From Haloarcula limicola (GTDB taxonomy: Archaea > Halobacteriota > Halobacteria > Halobacteriales > Haloarculaceae), in assembly GCF_010119205.1 (NCBI RefSeq), contig NZ_WRXM01000004.1, positions 202,621 to 266,620 on the forward strand: 64,000 nucleotides of DNA, in the 5' to 3' direction. Both the position numbers and the translations under genes were made by a program. Of this stretch, positions 26,497 through 35,122 are shown in pieces. Numbering within the stretch: the stretch's first letter is position 1; each line of letters opens with the position of its first letter. Below the pieces are notes generated by a model. The model saw only the letters and a program-made list of their open reading frames with translations, was not told the DNA's origin and searched no databases.

Positions 26497-28074
26497 GTGA
26501 ACGCGTCGACTGTTTCGGCCGTACTGCCAGCGCGGACCGGAGAGCGCCTCGCCGGGGCGGTCACCCGCGTCGGCGACCGGGAATCGATGACGGTCCGATC
26601 GCCGTTTACCGACACGGCTCTCGGGACGGTGCCGGCGTGCCGACCGGCCGACGTGACCGCGGCCGTCGAGCGGGCGCGGGCGGCGCAGTCGGCGTGGGCC
26701 GACCGGCCGCTGGACGAACGCGCGTCCGTACTGGAGTCCGTCGCGGACGAGATGCTCTCGAACCGCGAGGAGTTGCTCGACATCGTCCAAGCGGAGGCGG
26801 GGAAGTCCCGCCTCGACGCCCACGTCGAAGCGCTGGACGTGGTATTGACCGCCGACTACTACGCCCGCGAGGGGCCGGACCACCTTCGTTCGACCCGGCG
26901 GGGCAGCGGATTCCCGCTGGTGACGAAAACCGTCGAACACCGCGACCCCGTCGGCGTCGTCGGGCTCATCGAACCGTGGAACTACCCGCTGACGCTGGCT
27001 ATCTCGGACATGTTACCGGCCCTGCTCGCGGGCAACGCCGCGGTGCTCAAACCCGCCGAGGCGACGCCGTTCACCGCGCTGCGCGCGGTCGAACTGCTGA
27101 CCGAGGCCGGCGTCCCCGAGGACCTCGTGCAGGTCGTCACCGGCGACGGCGAGACCGTCGGCGAACCGCTCGTCGCCTCGGTGGATTACCTCACCTTCAC
27201 CGGGAGCACGGAGACGGGACGGACCGTCGCGTCGCTGGCCGGCGAGCACCTGATCGACGCCTCGATGGAACTGGGCGGGAAGAACGCCGCCGTCGTCCTC
27301 CCGGACGCGGACCTCTCGAAGGCGGTCCGCGGGCTGGTCCACGGGAGCTTCGCCAACGCCGGCCAACTGTGTATCTCCTTCGAGAGAATCTTCGTTCACG
27401 AAGGCGTCTACGACGAATTTCTCGACCGATTCGTCGCGGCGACCGAGTCGCTCGAACTCGGCGCGGCGCTCGACTTCGGTCCCGACGTGGGGTCGCTCGT
27501 CGCCGATCACCAACTGGAAACGGTCGAAGCGCACGTCGCCGACGCCCGCGAGCGTGGCACGACCGTCGAGACGGGCGGACAGCGCCGCGAGGACGTGGGG
27601 CCGCTGTTCTACGAGCCGACCGTTCTCACCGATCTGCCCGAAGACGCGACCGCCGCCAGCGAGGAGACGTTCGGCCCCGTCGTCTCGGTGACGCCCGTCG
27701 CCGACGCCGACGAGGCCGTCGCGCGCGCGAACGCCACCGACTACGGCCTCCACGGGAGCGTCTGGACCGCGGACGCCGACCGGGGCGAATCGCTCGCCCG
27801 GCGCATCGACGCCGGCTCCGTCTCGGTCAACGACGCCTACCTCGGGATGTGGGCCTCGACGGACGCGCCGATGGGCGGCGTCGGCGACTCGGGTATCGGC
27901 CGACGACACGGCCGCGAGGGGATTCGGAAGTACACCGAATCCCAGACGGTAGCGACCCAGCGGCTCCATCCGCTGGTGCCGGCGAACCCCCTCCCGAATC
28001 GAGTGGCCGCTCGCGGGGCGAGTCTGAGCGTGCGCGCGCTCCGGCGACTCCGGGAACTCTCGTCGTTCCGATGA
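26497..28074 (+). CDS. aldehyde dehydrogenase, succinate-semialdehyde dehydrogenase type
   Basis: I take the GTG at 26497 (525 residues); an in-frame TTG at 26470 coincides with an AT-rich TATA-like stretch and is less likely. GVVGLIEPWNYPLTLAI, AAVLKPAEATPFTAL, FTGSTETGRTVAS and the catalytic MELGGKNAAVVLPDADL Glu are present. The catalytic Cys lies in FANAGQLCISFERIFV, and EETFGPVVSV and YTESQTVA follow. The enzyme oxidises an aldehyde with NAD(P)+. Succinate semialdehyde is the usual annotation, but the substrate cannot be fixed from sequence. About 40 residues at the C-terminus are an Arg-rich extension. Confidence 0.9.
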   Translation: MNASTVSAVLPARTGERLAGAVTRVGDRESMTVRSPFTDTALGTVPACRPADVTAAVERARAAQSAWADRPLDERASVLESVADEMLSNREELLDIVQAEAGKSRLDAHVEALDVVLTADYYAREGPDHLRSTRRGSGFPLVTKTVEHRDPVGVVGLIEPWNYPLTLAISDMLPALLAGNAAVLKPAEATPFTALRAVELLTEAGVPEDLVQVVTGDGETVGEPLVASVDYLTFTGSTETGRTVASLAGEHLIDASMELGGKNAAVVLPDADLSKAVRGLVHGSFANAGQLCISFERIFVHEGVYDEFLDRFVAATESLELGAALDFGPDVGSLVADHQLETVEAHVADARERGTTVETGGQRREDVGPLFYEPTVLTDLPEDATAASEETFGPVVSVTPVADADEAVARANATDYGLHGSVWTADADRGESLARRIDAGSVSVNDAYLGMWASTDAPMGGVGDSGIGRRHGREGIRKYTESQTVATQRLHPLVPANPLPNRVAARGASLSVRALRRLRELSSFR

Positions 28075-28139
28075 CGACGTTTCTCGCCGGCGTTCCGAAT
28101 CTCCGCGAGGCGACATTCGTCGTCCGCGATGTCGCGGCA

Positions 28140-29330
28140 TCAGTCCATCCGCTCGGAGACGGCGTCGTCCAGCGCTCCCAGTTCCACCGTCGCGGCGTCG
28201 ACGGCCGGCGCGTCCACGTCGCGTTCGGTGAACCCCGTTCCGGTCGCGATCAGCACCACGTCGTCGTCACCCTCGAAGGCACCTCTCTCGGCGAGCCGAT
28301 GCGCGCCGGCGAGCGCCGTGGCAGACGCGCTCTCGACGAACAGGCCCGCGTCGGTCGAGAGCGCCCGTCGCGCGTCGAGGATCGCGTCGTCGTCGACGGC
28401 GATGACGCCGCCGCCGGTCGCTCGCGCCGCCGCCAGCACCCGGTTACCGCTCGGCGGGTCGGCGTTGGCGATGGAGTACGCCACCGTCTCGCCGCCGTCG
28501 ACGGGCGTCGCCGTCCGGTCGCCCCGCTCCCAGGCTTCGGCGATTGGGCCACAGGCCGCCGTCTGGACGAAGTAGAGGCGCGGGAGTTCGGTCGCGAGGC
28601 CGGCCTCGCGCAGTTCCTGGAAGGCCTTCCAGACGGCGCTCCCGTGGCCGCCGCTGGAGACGGGGAGGACGACCGCGTCGGGCACGCTCGGCGCGAACGA
28701 CTCCGCGATTTCCAGCGCCGTCGTCTTCTGGCCGGCGACCCGCAACGGCGTGTCCGAGTTGACGAACGCGATCCCCCGTTCGCGGCCGACGCGGAGCGAC
28801 TCGTCGTAGAGCCGGCCGTAGTCCCCCTCGACGCGGAGTATCGTCGGGTCGTGCCGGGCGAGGAGCGAGAGGCGTTCGGCGGGGGCATCCGCCGGAACGA
28901 GCACCAGACAGTCCAGTCCGGCGCTGGCGGCGTGAGCGGCCATCGACCGCGCCATGTTGCCGTGCGAGACGGTGCCGACCGTCTCGTAGCCGGCGTCGGC
29001 GGCGGCCGCGACTCCCACGGCGCTCCCGCGGTCCTTGAACGTCCCCGTCGGATTCGACCCTTCGACCTTCGCGTGGACCCGCGCGCCGATATCGTCGTCC
29101 AATCGCGGCGTGCGAACGAGCGGCGTCCCGCCCGCCCCGGCGGCCAGGCCGGTCGGGTCCGCGTCGGGCAGCAGGTCGCGATAACGCCACAGCGACCGCT
29201 CCCCGCTCTCGGGCCACGCGAAACCCTTCGGATCGGTCGCCACCCAATACGGTTCGCCGCAGTCACAGCGCGCGCCGACCGCGAGGGTCGCCGTGTTCCC
29301 ACAGTCGTAGCAGATCAGCGGAACGTCCAT
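28140..29330 (-). CDS. threonine synthase-like PLP-dependent enzyme
   Basis: The protein has 396 residues. It starts with a small zinc ribbon (CYDCG and CDCGEPYW), a feature of archaeal threonine synthases. The PLP lysine lies in EGSNPTGTFKDRGSAVG near residue 100, and the phosphate cradle is PVSSGGHGSAVWKAF near residue 215. It converts O-phosphohomoserine to threonine, or acts on a related substrate; haloarchaea have several ThrC paralogues. It converges on the aldehyde dehydrogenase gene, with 65 bases between the stops. Confidence 0.85.
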   Translation of the reverse strand: MDVPLICYDCGNTATLAVGARCDCGEPYWVATDPKGFAWPESGERSLWRYRDLLPDADPTGLAAGAGGTPLVRTPRLDDDIGARVHAKVEGSNPTGTFKDRGSAVGVAAAADAGYETVGTVSHGNMARSMAAHAASAGLDCLVLVPADAPAERLSLLARHDPTILRVEGDYGRLYDESLRVGRERGIAFVNSDTPLRVAGQKTTALEIAESFAPSVPDAVVLPVSSGGHGSAVWKAFQELREAGLATELPRLYFVQTAACGPIAEAWERGDRTATPVDGGETVAYSIANADPPSGNRVLAAARATGGGVIAVDDDAILDARRALSTDAGLFVESASATALAGAHRLAERGAFEGDDDVVLIATGTGFTERDVDAPAVDAATVELGALDDAVSERMD

Positions 29331-29363
29331 ACTGTCGCTACGGGCGGCGGGGTCGTAAGGTGT

Positions 29364-29924
29364 TCACTCCAGCGCCAGGCCCGCGCCGCAGCAGTCGGAG
29401 CGATAGCGCTCGCGTTCGCGGACCAGTTTGCACTCGCGGTAGCGGCGGGCGACCAGGTCGCCGCAGGCGTCACAGGCGAGTACGTACTTCGCGTCGGCGA
29501 AGGCCGGACAGTGAACCTCTGTCTCCAGGTCGGCCGCTCGCTCGCGGAACGCCGGCCCGTGGTCGGTCGTCCCGTCGCGCTGGTACTGCTCGACGTGGAC
29601 GAGTTCGTGCCGCAGGGTCGCCTCCCATTCCGCGCGGTCGAACGACTCGAAGGCCTCACGGGTCAGCGACAGCGTACAGGGCAGGGGCCGGCCGTCGGCG
29701 CTCTCGATTCGCTCCCAGTCGTAGGGCGTCCCGACAGCGGCGTCGGGCAGTTTCGGCCGCTTGACCGCGGCCGCTCGGCGCTTCGCCCGCTTCGACACCT
29801 CCCAGTCGACGAGGTCGAAGCGGACGGAGACGGCCCGCTCGCGGCGCACGTCCCGACAGTAGGCCCGCGACCACGCGACGAGGTCCGCATCGGTCGCGAC
29901 GTCCCCGTAGGCGACGGCGTCCAT
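29364..29924 (-). CDS. SprT-like zinc metalloprotease-domain protein
   Basis: The protein has 186 residues from the ATG at 29924, which overlaps the stop of the NIF3-like gene. The zinc-protease motif RHELVHVEQYQRDGTTDHGPAF near residue 95 has the HExxH pair and a third downstream His, and a C-terminal zinc ribbon (CDACG near residue 155, SDCCGAG near the end) completes the SprT architecture. SprT/Spartan proteins in eukaryotes cleave DNA-protein crosslinks. In haloarchaea the role is untested. Confidence 0.85.
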   Translation of the reverse strand: MDAVAYGDVATDADLVAWSRAYCRDVRRERAVSVRFDLVDWEVSKRAKRRAAAVKRPKLPDAAVGTPYDWERIESADGRPLPCTLSLTREAFESFDRAEWEATLRHELVHVEQYQRDGTTDHGPAFRERAADLETEVHCPAFADAKYVLACDACGDLVARRYRECKLVRERERYRSDCCGAGLALE

Positions 29925-30691
29925 CAGAACCCGGTCGGGCAGTTGATGAACGTCGTCTCCAGCCCCCACTCCGAGAGCAGGGACCCGACCGACCGGACGC
30001 CGAACGTCTCGGTGGCGTAGTGGCCCGCCAGCACGACGTTGATACCGGCCTCGCGGGCCTCGTGGTAGACCTGCTGTTTGCCCTCGCCGGTGACCAACAC
30101 GTCGGCGTCAACCTCGTCGGCCTCACCGACCCAGTCGGCCCCGCTCCCGGTGACGACGGCCACGTCTTCGACGCTCTCGGGGCCGAAATCGAGCGTCTGA
30201 ACCGGCCGGCCGCCGGTGTCGAGCGACGATTCGAGCGTCCCGGTGAGGTCCGAGAGCGGCGTCGGTTCGGGGAGCGTCCCGCGCTGACCGATGCGTTCGC
30301 TCCCGACGGTACCGAACGGCTCGCGGTCGTCGAGACCGAGGAGGTCGGCCACGCCGGCGGCGTTGCCGAGCGTCTGGTGACCGTCGAGCGGGAGATGCGC
30401 GACGTAGAGCGCGAGGCCGCCCTCGATGAGCGGTGCGACTCGGTCGTAGGTCGTCCCGGTGACGCGTTCGACGCTCCCCCAGACGATGCCGTGATGAGTG
30501 AGCAGGAGGTCCGCATCGGCGTCGGCGGCTCGGTCGATGGTCTCGGCGGCCGCGTCGACGGCGAGCGCGACGCGGTCGACGTCGCGGTCGGCCGGGCCGA
30601 CCTGCAGTCCGTTGGGGCTCGCGTCGATATCGGCGTAGGCGTCGACGGCGAGCTCCTCGTCGAGTCTGGCGGCGAGTTCGCCTGCGTGCAT
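29924..30691 (-). CDS. NIF3-like dinuclear-metal hexameric protein
   Basis: The protein has 255 residues, the archaeal NIF3 length. DLLLTHHGIVWGSVERV contains the tandem His metal ligands, YVAHLPLDGH the next one, and NVVLAGHYATETFGVR the C-terminal ligand and Glu. ASPNGLQVG at the N-terminus is characteristic. Family members form toroidal hexamers with two metals per subunit. GTP cyclohydrolase type 2 is the usual name, but the true substrate is unsettled. It is the upstream partner of the SprT-like gene. Confidence 0.9.
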   Translation of the reverse strand: MHAGELAARLDEELAVDAYADIDASPNGLQVGPADRDVDRVALAVDAAAETIDRAADADADLLLTHHGIVWGSVERVTGTTYDRVAPLIEGGLALYVAHLPLDGHQTLGNAAGVADLLGLDDREPFGTVGSERIGQRGTLPEPTPLSDLTGTLESSLDTGGRPVQTLDFGPESVEDVAVVTGSGADWVGEADEVDADVLVTGEGKQQVYHEAREAGINVVLAGHYATETFGVRSVGSLLSEWGLETTFINCPTGF

Positions 30692-30723
30692 GCCCCGTCG
30701 TTTCGCCGCCGGCGTCGTATGTC

Positions 30724-31428
30724 TTACTCCGCCGGGACGAACCGCCCGTCCGCCTCGCCGATGAGACCGCGCTCGACGGCGGCGTCGGTTATCGCGTCGA
30801 ACTCCTCGGGTTCGATGTCGTAGGCGTTGACCGCCACCTCGCGGATCTCCGCCTTCTCGACCGGGAGCTGTCGGTTCTGGACGAGGCGCATCACCCTGTT
30901 GTACTCCAGCCGCGTCAGCGACGCGCCGCCGCTGTCGCCCTCGTCGGATCCCGCGCGCTCGGCGTCGTCGCTCGCCTGCGCGTCGGCCCCGGACGGCGAC
31001 TCGCCGGCCGCGGGCGGCGTCTCTGTGGCGGCCGCGCCGGTCGAATCAGTTGCTTCGTCCTCGGCCGTCTCGACGCCCGTCGCTCCCGTCGCGTCTTCGA
31101 GGAGAGGGTCACCGCGCTCGGGGTCTCCGGCGTCGGTGGTCTCGTCCGTCGCCATCGGGTCGGCCTCGGAAGCGGACTGGGCCTCTCGGTCGCCGCTCGC
31201 GTCGTGTATGTCGCGTGCGTCGGCCGTGCCGGCTGCGTCGGACTCACCCTCCGCCGCGGCGACGACTTCCTCCACTACTGTCCCGAGTTTTCGACGGCAG
31301 GTCTGACAGAGGACGACCGTCCGCCGTTCGGCATCGGGCGACCGGAGCCGTTTCGGCACGACGGGATACTCGGCCAGCGACGCGTCCAGCGCGCCGCCAC
31401 AGAAGTAACACGAGGAGAGTCGGTCCAT
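30724..31428 (-). CDS. zinc-finger protein with long disordered acidic middle
   Basis: The protein has 234 residues from the ATG at 31428. The N-terminus SSCYFCGGAL and later VVLCQTCRRKLG supply four cysteines for one zinc site, in a layout like HNH/treble-clef fingers. Residues about 70-165 are Asp/Glu/Ala/Ser-rich and without predicted structure. The C-terminal 65 residues (LTRLEYNRVMRLVQNRQLPVEKAEIREVAVN) look helical and conserved. I do not recognise a named family. It might bind nucleic acid, but this is an inference from the finger only. Confidence 0.75.
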   Translation of the reverse strand: MDRLSSCYFCGGALDASLAEYPVVPKRLRSPDAERRTVVLCQTCRRKLGTVVEEVVAAAEGESDAAGTADARDIHDASGDREAQSASEADPMATDETTDAGDPERGDPLLEDATGATGVETAEDEATDSTGAAATETPPAAGESPSGADAQASDDAERAGSDEGDSGGASLTRLEYNRVMRLVQNRQLPVEKAEIREVAVNAYDIEPEEFDAITDAAVERGLIGEADGRFVPAE

Positions 31429-31505
31429 ACGCCCGCTTGTGCGCTCATCGCTAATAAAACGGGGCGCGGTCGGTGAAAGCAACGGGGTCGAGCGTCGACG
31501 GTCGG

Positions 31506-32261
31506 TCAGTCACCGGGACAGCCGAGTGCCATCGCGTCCGCTCGAACGTCGGGGGGAATCGTCACCTCGACCCGGTCGCCGTAGTCGCGAAAGCGCGTGG
31601 TCATCGTCGCGGTGGCCGTCTCGCCGCCGCCGCTCGCGCGCACGGTCACCCGGCTCCGAACCGGGAGGTCCGTCGTCTCGTTCAGCCAGAGATCGACTGT
31701 CACGCTGTCGACGTCGGGCGAACCGAACACCGGTCGGTTCCCCGCGCCGTCGCCCGATTCTTCGAGCGCCGACGGCGCGGGGCGGCCCGAGAGGTGGACC
31801 GTTCGCCGACCGTCGACGGTCTCGGTTCCGTTGTGGTAGAGGTCGCCCGTCGAGAGCAGGGAGAGCTGTCGACCGAACGGCGTGAGTTCGGCCCAGTCGC
31901 CCCCGGCCGAGACGTTCTCCTCGCCCCAGAACGGGCCGCCCGGTTGGCACTGCTTGAACGCGGTCCGATTATCGACGTAGCTTCCGGTGACGCTGCCATC
32001 TACGGTCACGTTGGCGGCCTGCCGGCGGGTCGTCACGTTGACGCGACCGGACCCGGAGCCGTCGATCCGCTCGCCGCCGGCGGTCGTCGAGGCGTCGATG
32101 TCGACCTCGTAGCGGTAGGATTCGACGGTCTCGGCGCGTTCGCGGGCGGCGTCGAGCCGTTCGACGGCCCGTTCCTCTCGGACGGGTTCGTCGCCGAAGA
32201 CGGAACAGCCGGCGAGAACGAGCGACAGCGCGAGGGCTACGTGGAGGGCGGAGCGGCGCAT
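31506..32261 (-). CDS. secreted lipoprotein, LolA-like/DUF7537 type
   Basis: The protein has 251 residues from the ATG at 32261. The signal peptide MRRSALHVALALSLVLAGC ends in a lipobox (LAGC), so the Cys at residue 19 is probably lipid-anchored outside the membrane. The body alternates beta strands (SYRYEVDIDAS, GSGRVNVTTRRQ, VTVDLWLNETTDLPVRSRV) in the manner of haloarchaeal lipoproteins related to LolA/LppX folds. Function unknown. It is followed by no obvious partner. Confidence 0.8.
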   Translation of the reverse strand: MRRSALHVALALSLVLAGCSVFGDEPVREERAVERLDAARERAETVESYRYEVDIDASTTAGGERIDGSGSGRVNVTTRRQAANVTVDGSVTGSYVDNRTAFKQCQPGGPFWGEENVSAGGDWAELTPFGRQLSLLSTGDLYHNGTETVDGRRTVHLSGRPAPSALEESGDGAGNRPVFGSPDVDSVTVDLWLNETTDLPVRSRVTVRASGGGETATATMTTRFRDYGDRVEVTIPPDVRADAMALGCPGD

Positions 32262-32349
32262 CGAACGGACGTACCGACGCCGACAGAAAGAACCTTTCGT
32301 CGGTCTCACGGCGGACGAGGCGACTCCGCGGAGTTAAAGCGGCGAAGCG

Positions 32350-33147
32350 CTACGCGTCCGCGTGGGCGAACACGTACGCGCGGAGGAGTTTCGCCGCCAG
32401 CGTGGCGGCCTGCCCGTCGTCGCGGTCGTTCACTTCCACGATGTCGAAACCAACAGTCTGCGGAGCGACCGATCGGACCGCGTCGCGCATCTCGCGGGGA
32501 GAGAGGCCGAACGGTTCGGGGGTACCGGTTCCGGGCGCGAACCCGGGGTCGGCGGCGTCGATGTCCACGGAGAGGTAGGCCGTGCCGTCGAAGTCCGGCG
32601 TCCAGCCGGGCACCTCCTCCGGCGGGACGACGGTCACGTCTTCGGCGTCGGCGCGGTCCCACTCGGCTTCGCTCCCGGTGCGAGCGCCGAGGACGATCGC
32701 GCGGTCCGCCACCGAGAGCGCGTGGCGGGTCACCGTCGCGTGGGAGTACTCGTCGCCGGCGTAGGACTCGCGCAGGTCGAGGTGGGCGTCGAGACAGACG
32801 AAGACGTCCGGGGAGAGCGCGCGGACGGCGGCGACGGTGACGGTGTGTTCGCCGCCGACCAGCAGCGGCACGGCCCCGTCCCTGTCGAACTCGGCGATGG
32901 CGCTCGTCAGGAAGTCGAGGTACTCGGCGGTGTCGGCCGTCGGGCCGACGTCGCCGTGATCGTACACAGAGAGGTCGGTGAAGTGCCGACCGGTGTGGCG
33001 GTCGTAGTCGTCGAACTGCTCGCCGAACGTGCGGACGCGGCGCGGGCCGAAGCGGGCACCGGGACGGAAAGAAGTCGAAGCGTCCAGCGGTGCCCCCACG
33101 AGGGCGTAGGCCGCGTCCTCGCGGTCGGCGGCCGCGCCGGGGAACAT
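32350..33147 (-). CDS. speB: agmatinase/arginase-family ureohydrolase
   Basis: The protein has 265 residues. Metal-site motifs are all present: LLVGGEHTVTVAA, VCLDAHLDLR and SVDIDAADPGFAPGTGTPEPFG. The enzyme releases urea from agmatine or an agmatine adduct. The gene starts two bases after the stop of the aIF5A gene on the same strand. In haloarchaea aIF5A maturation is thought to use agmatine, giving a deoxyagmatinyl intermediate that agmatinase converts to deoxyhypusine; this linkage is from published work on Haloferax volcanii as I remember it, and fits the gene order. Confidence 0.93.
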   Translation of the reverse strand: MFPGAAADREDAAYALVGAPLDASTSFRPGARFGPRRVRTFGEQFDDYDRHTGRHFTDLSVYDHGDVGPTADTAEYLDFLTSAIAEFDRDGAVPLLVGGEHTVTVAAVRALSPDVFVCLDAHLDLRESYAGDEYSHATVTRHALSVADRAIVLGARTGSEAEWDRADAEDVTVVPPEEVPGWTPDFDGTAYLSVDIDAADPGFAPGTGTPEPFGLSPREMRDAVRSVAPQTVGFDIVEVNDRDDGQAATLAAKLLRAYVFAHADA

Positions 33148-33149
33148 CG

Positions 33150-33530
33150 TTACGACCGCGTGATCTTGCGCTGCTCCTCGTATTCGAGGTACTCGATCTC
33201 GTCGTCGGGCTGGAGGTCGACGTCCTCGGGCATGAGCATCGTGAACGTGTCGTAGGTCTCTAGGTCCATGACCTGTGCGTCGCTACCGTCGACGGAGACG
33301 ACCTGTCCCTGCTTTCGGCCGATGATGGGGACCCAGACCTTCGCGTCGACGGGCTGGGACAGCGAGCGCTTCTTGCTGTCGAAGACGCCGCGGGCGTCGA
33401 TTCGCGCCTTGGCGCTGCCGTGTTTGCCGGGCTTGGCCGTGCTGTAGGAGTCGATCTTACACGGCGCGTCGTCGATCATCACGTAACTGCCCTCGTCCAG
33501 TTCGCGAACTTCTGTCTGCTCTCTTGCCAT
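33150..33530 (-). CDS. translation initiation factor aIF5A
   Basis: The protein has 126 residues. The modification loop [13 protein letters not shown] near residue 35 contains the Lys that becomes hypusine or a derivative. The N-terminal SH3-like barrel ([15 protein letters not shown]) and C-terminal OB-fold ([21 protein letters not shown]) are complete. It promotes peptide bond formation at hard-to-translate stretches. A TATA box at 33554-33560 lies 27 bases before the ATG, so it is leaderless and drives agmatinase as second gene. Confidence 0.97.
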   Translation of the reverse strand: MAREQTEVRELDEGSYVMIDDAPCKIDSYSTAKPGKHGSAKARIDARGVFDSKKRSLSQPVDAKVWVPIIGRKQGQVVSVDGSDAQVMDLETYDTFTMLMPEDVDLQPDDEIEYLEYEEQRKITRS

Positions 33531-33553
33531 ACCGCCGCGTTACCTCTGTCGTA

Positions 33554-33560
33554 GTATAAA
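33554..33560 (-). promoter_or_regulatory. TATA box of the aIF5A-agmatinase operon
   Basis: On the minus strand TTTATAC is centred 27 bases before the ATG at 33530, an excellent leaderless promoter. Between 33561 and 33698 I see nothing else. Confidence 0.7.
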
Positions 33561-33698
33561 CGGTTTGGAATTGCGCAGTCGCGACCCGCGCGGATCGGGA
33601 GGTCATCGGACTGACCGGTTGCCCATCGACGATCCGACCGACGCGCCGACGAAACCGCAGTTGGAAGCGCTTATCACTAACGAATAGTAGCAAGTGGT

Positions 33699-33779
33699 AT
33701 GGCACTTACCGACGAGCAGTTCGAACAGTACCAGCGCGACGGCTACGTCGTCGTCGAATCGTTCCCGGGGTGCGTCTGA
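33699..33779 (+). pseudogene. 26-codon N-terminal fragment of a phytanoyl-CoA dioxygenase (PhyH) gene
   Basis: An ATG at 33699 starts a 26-codon frame reading MALTDEQFEQYQRDGYVVVE and then a short unrelated tail and TGA. This is the unmistakable N-terminus of PhyH-family 2-oxoglutarate dioxygenases, which are normally about 270-300 residues. The remaining 90 percent, including the HxD...H iron site, is missing; the next gene starts one base after the stop. I infer an internal deletion that joined the start of a phyH gene to the permease gene, which may now use the phyH promoter. Confidence 0.65.
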
Positions 33780-33780
33780 G

Positions 33781-35121
33781 ATGGCGACGAGGGACACGCG
33801 CTCCCTCCGCGAGCGCCTCTCGGGGATGGGGCCGACGTGGCTCGCCGGGGCCATCGCCACCGGGCCGGCGACCATCGGCGCGCTCGTCACCGCCGGCGCG
33901 AGTTTCGACTACGCGCTGCTGTGGGTCGTCGTCCTCTCGGCGGTGATGGGCGCGACCGCGCAGTACCTGGCGATGCGTCTCGGCCTGCTGACCGAGGCCG
34001 GCATCGTCGCCGCCGTCGAGGAGAACCTCGGCGACGCCTGGGCGTGGCTGCTGGTCGCCGACACCGTCGTCGCGGCGGGGGTCGCCCAACTCGTCATCAT
34101 GAAGACGCTCGCCGGCGTCTCGGCCGAGGTCGCGGGCTTCAGCCCCGTCGTCTGGGCGGTGTTCTGGGGCGTCGTGTTGGCCGTCGGCCTCGCCGGCGGC
34201 GGCTACGAGTACGCCGAACGCGGCGCGAAGGTGCTGGTCTCGCTCGTGGTCGTCCTGTTCGTCGCGTCGCTGTTCGTCGTCCCCATCGACTACGGCGCGG
34301 CGGCGGCGGGCCTCGTTCCCGCCATCCCGGCCGGCGTCGAAGGGGCGCTGCTCGCGGCGGGCATCCTCGGCGGTGCCGTCCACATCGCGCTCGTGACGAT
34401 GCAGTCCTACACGATGCGCGCCCGCGGCTGGACCATCGACGACGCGGACCTCGCCGTCTTCGACGTGGGCGCGTCGATGCTGGTCGCCTTCGGCGTCGCC
34501 AGCCTCGCCATCTTCCTCGTCGCCGCGTCGGTCCTCAGCGATCCGGGCCTCGGAGCGGTGGGCGCTGCGACGGCGCTCGGGCCGCTCGTCGGGTCGAATG
34601 CGAAGTGGCTGTTCCTGCTCGGACTTTGGGGCGCGGCCGTGACGACGCTCGGCGGCAACACCGTCGTCCCGCCGTACGTCCTCGCGGACAAGATGGGCTG
34701 GGCACAGGACACCGCCGACTCGCGCTATCGGGCCGCCATCGCCGGTTTCGCGCTCCTCAGCGCTCTGGGCGTGTTCATTCCCGGCGCGGTGTTCGGCCTG
34801 CTCGTCCAGGCGCTGGCGATCGGGTTCGTCGGGACGCCGTTCGTGCTGGCGCTCGTGCTCTACCTCCTCAACGACCCGACCGCCGTCCCGGAGACGAACT
34901 CGCTCCTCGAGAACGTCGGCGGCCTGCTGGTGGTCGGCATCAGTACGGTCGTCGCCGGGCAGTGGGTGAGGCGGGTGGCGTCGGGCGGCGTCACCGACCC
35001 CGTGTCGCTCGCCATCCTCGCGTTCGCCGCGGTCCTCGCCGCCGCGATGGTCGGTCTCGCGGCCCTGTTCGTCCGGGACCGGCTGCGAGACGAAGGTGAG
35101 CGCGCGGTTCCGGCCGACTGA
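33781..35121 (+). CDS. NRAMP-like multi-pass permease lacking the DPGN motif
   Basis: The protein has 446 residues from the ATG at 33781 and about 11 hydrophobic segments. GPTWLAGAIATGPATIGALV followed by SFDYALLWVVVLSAVMGATAQYLA matches the first two helices of NRAMP divalent-metal transporters. The metal-binding DPGN that normally follows GP in helix 1 is absent, and the helix-6 MPH position reads differently (GGAVHIALVTMQSYTM). The ion carried is therefore uncertain. The annotated family is probably NRAMP-related; a different substrate is likely. It starts one base after the PhyH fragment and is followed after one base by a P-loop gene. Confidence 0.75.
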   Translation: MATRDTRSLRERLSGMGPTWLAGAIATGPATIGALVTAGASFDYALLWVVVLSAVMGATAQYLAMRLGLLTEAGIVAAVEENLGDAWAWLLVADTVVAAGVAQLVIMKTLAGVSAEVAGFSPVVWAVFWGVVLAVGLAGGGYEYAERGAKVLVSLVVVLFVASLFVVPIDYGAAAAGLVPAIPAGVEGALLAAGILGGAVHIALVTMQSYTMRARGWTIDDADLAVFDVGASMLVAFGVASLAIFLVAASVLSDPGLGAVGAATALGPLVGSNAKWLFLLGLWGAAVTTLGGNTVVPPYVLADKMGWAQDTADSRYRAAIAGFALLSALGVFIPGAVFGLLVQALAIGFVGTPFVLALVLYLLNDPTAVPETNSLLENVGGLLVVGISTVVAGQWVRRVASGGVTDPVSLAILAFAAVLAAAMVGLAALFVRDRLRDEGERAVPAD

Positions 35122-35122
35122 G

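Noticed and set aside
26400..30020. 1206-codon plus-strand open frame
   Set aside because: It runs over the aldehyde dehydrogenase, threonine synthase-like and SprT-like genes in other frames; GC-rich shadow with no family match.
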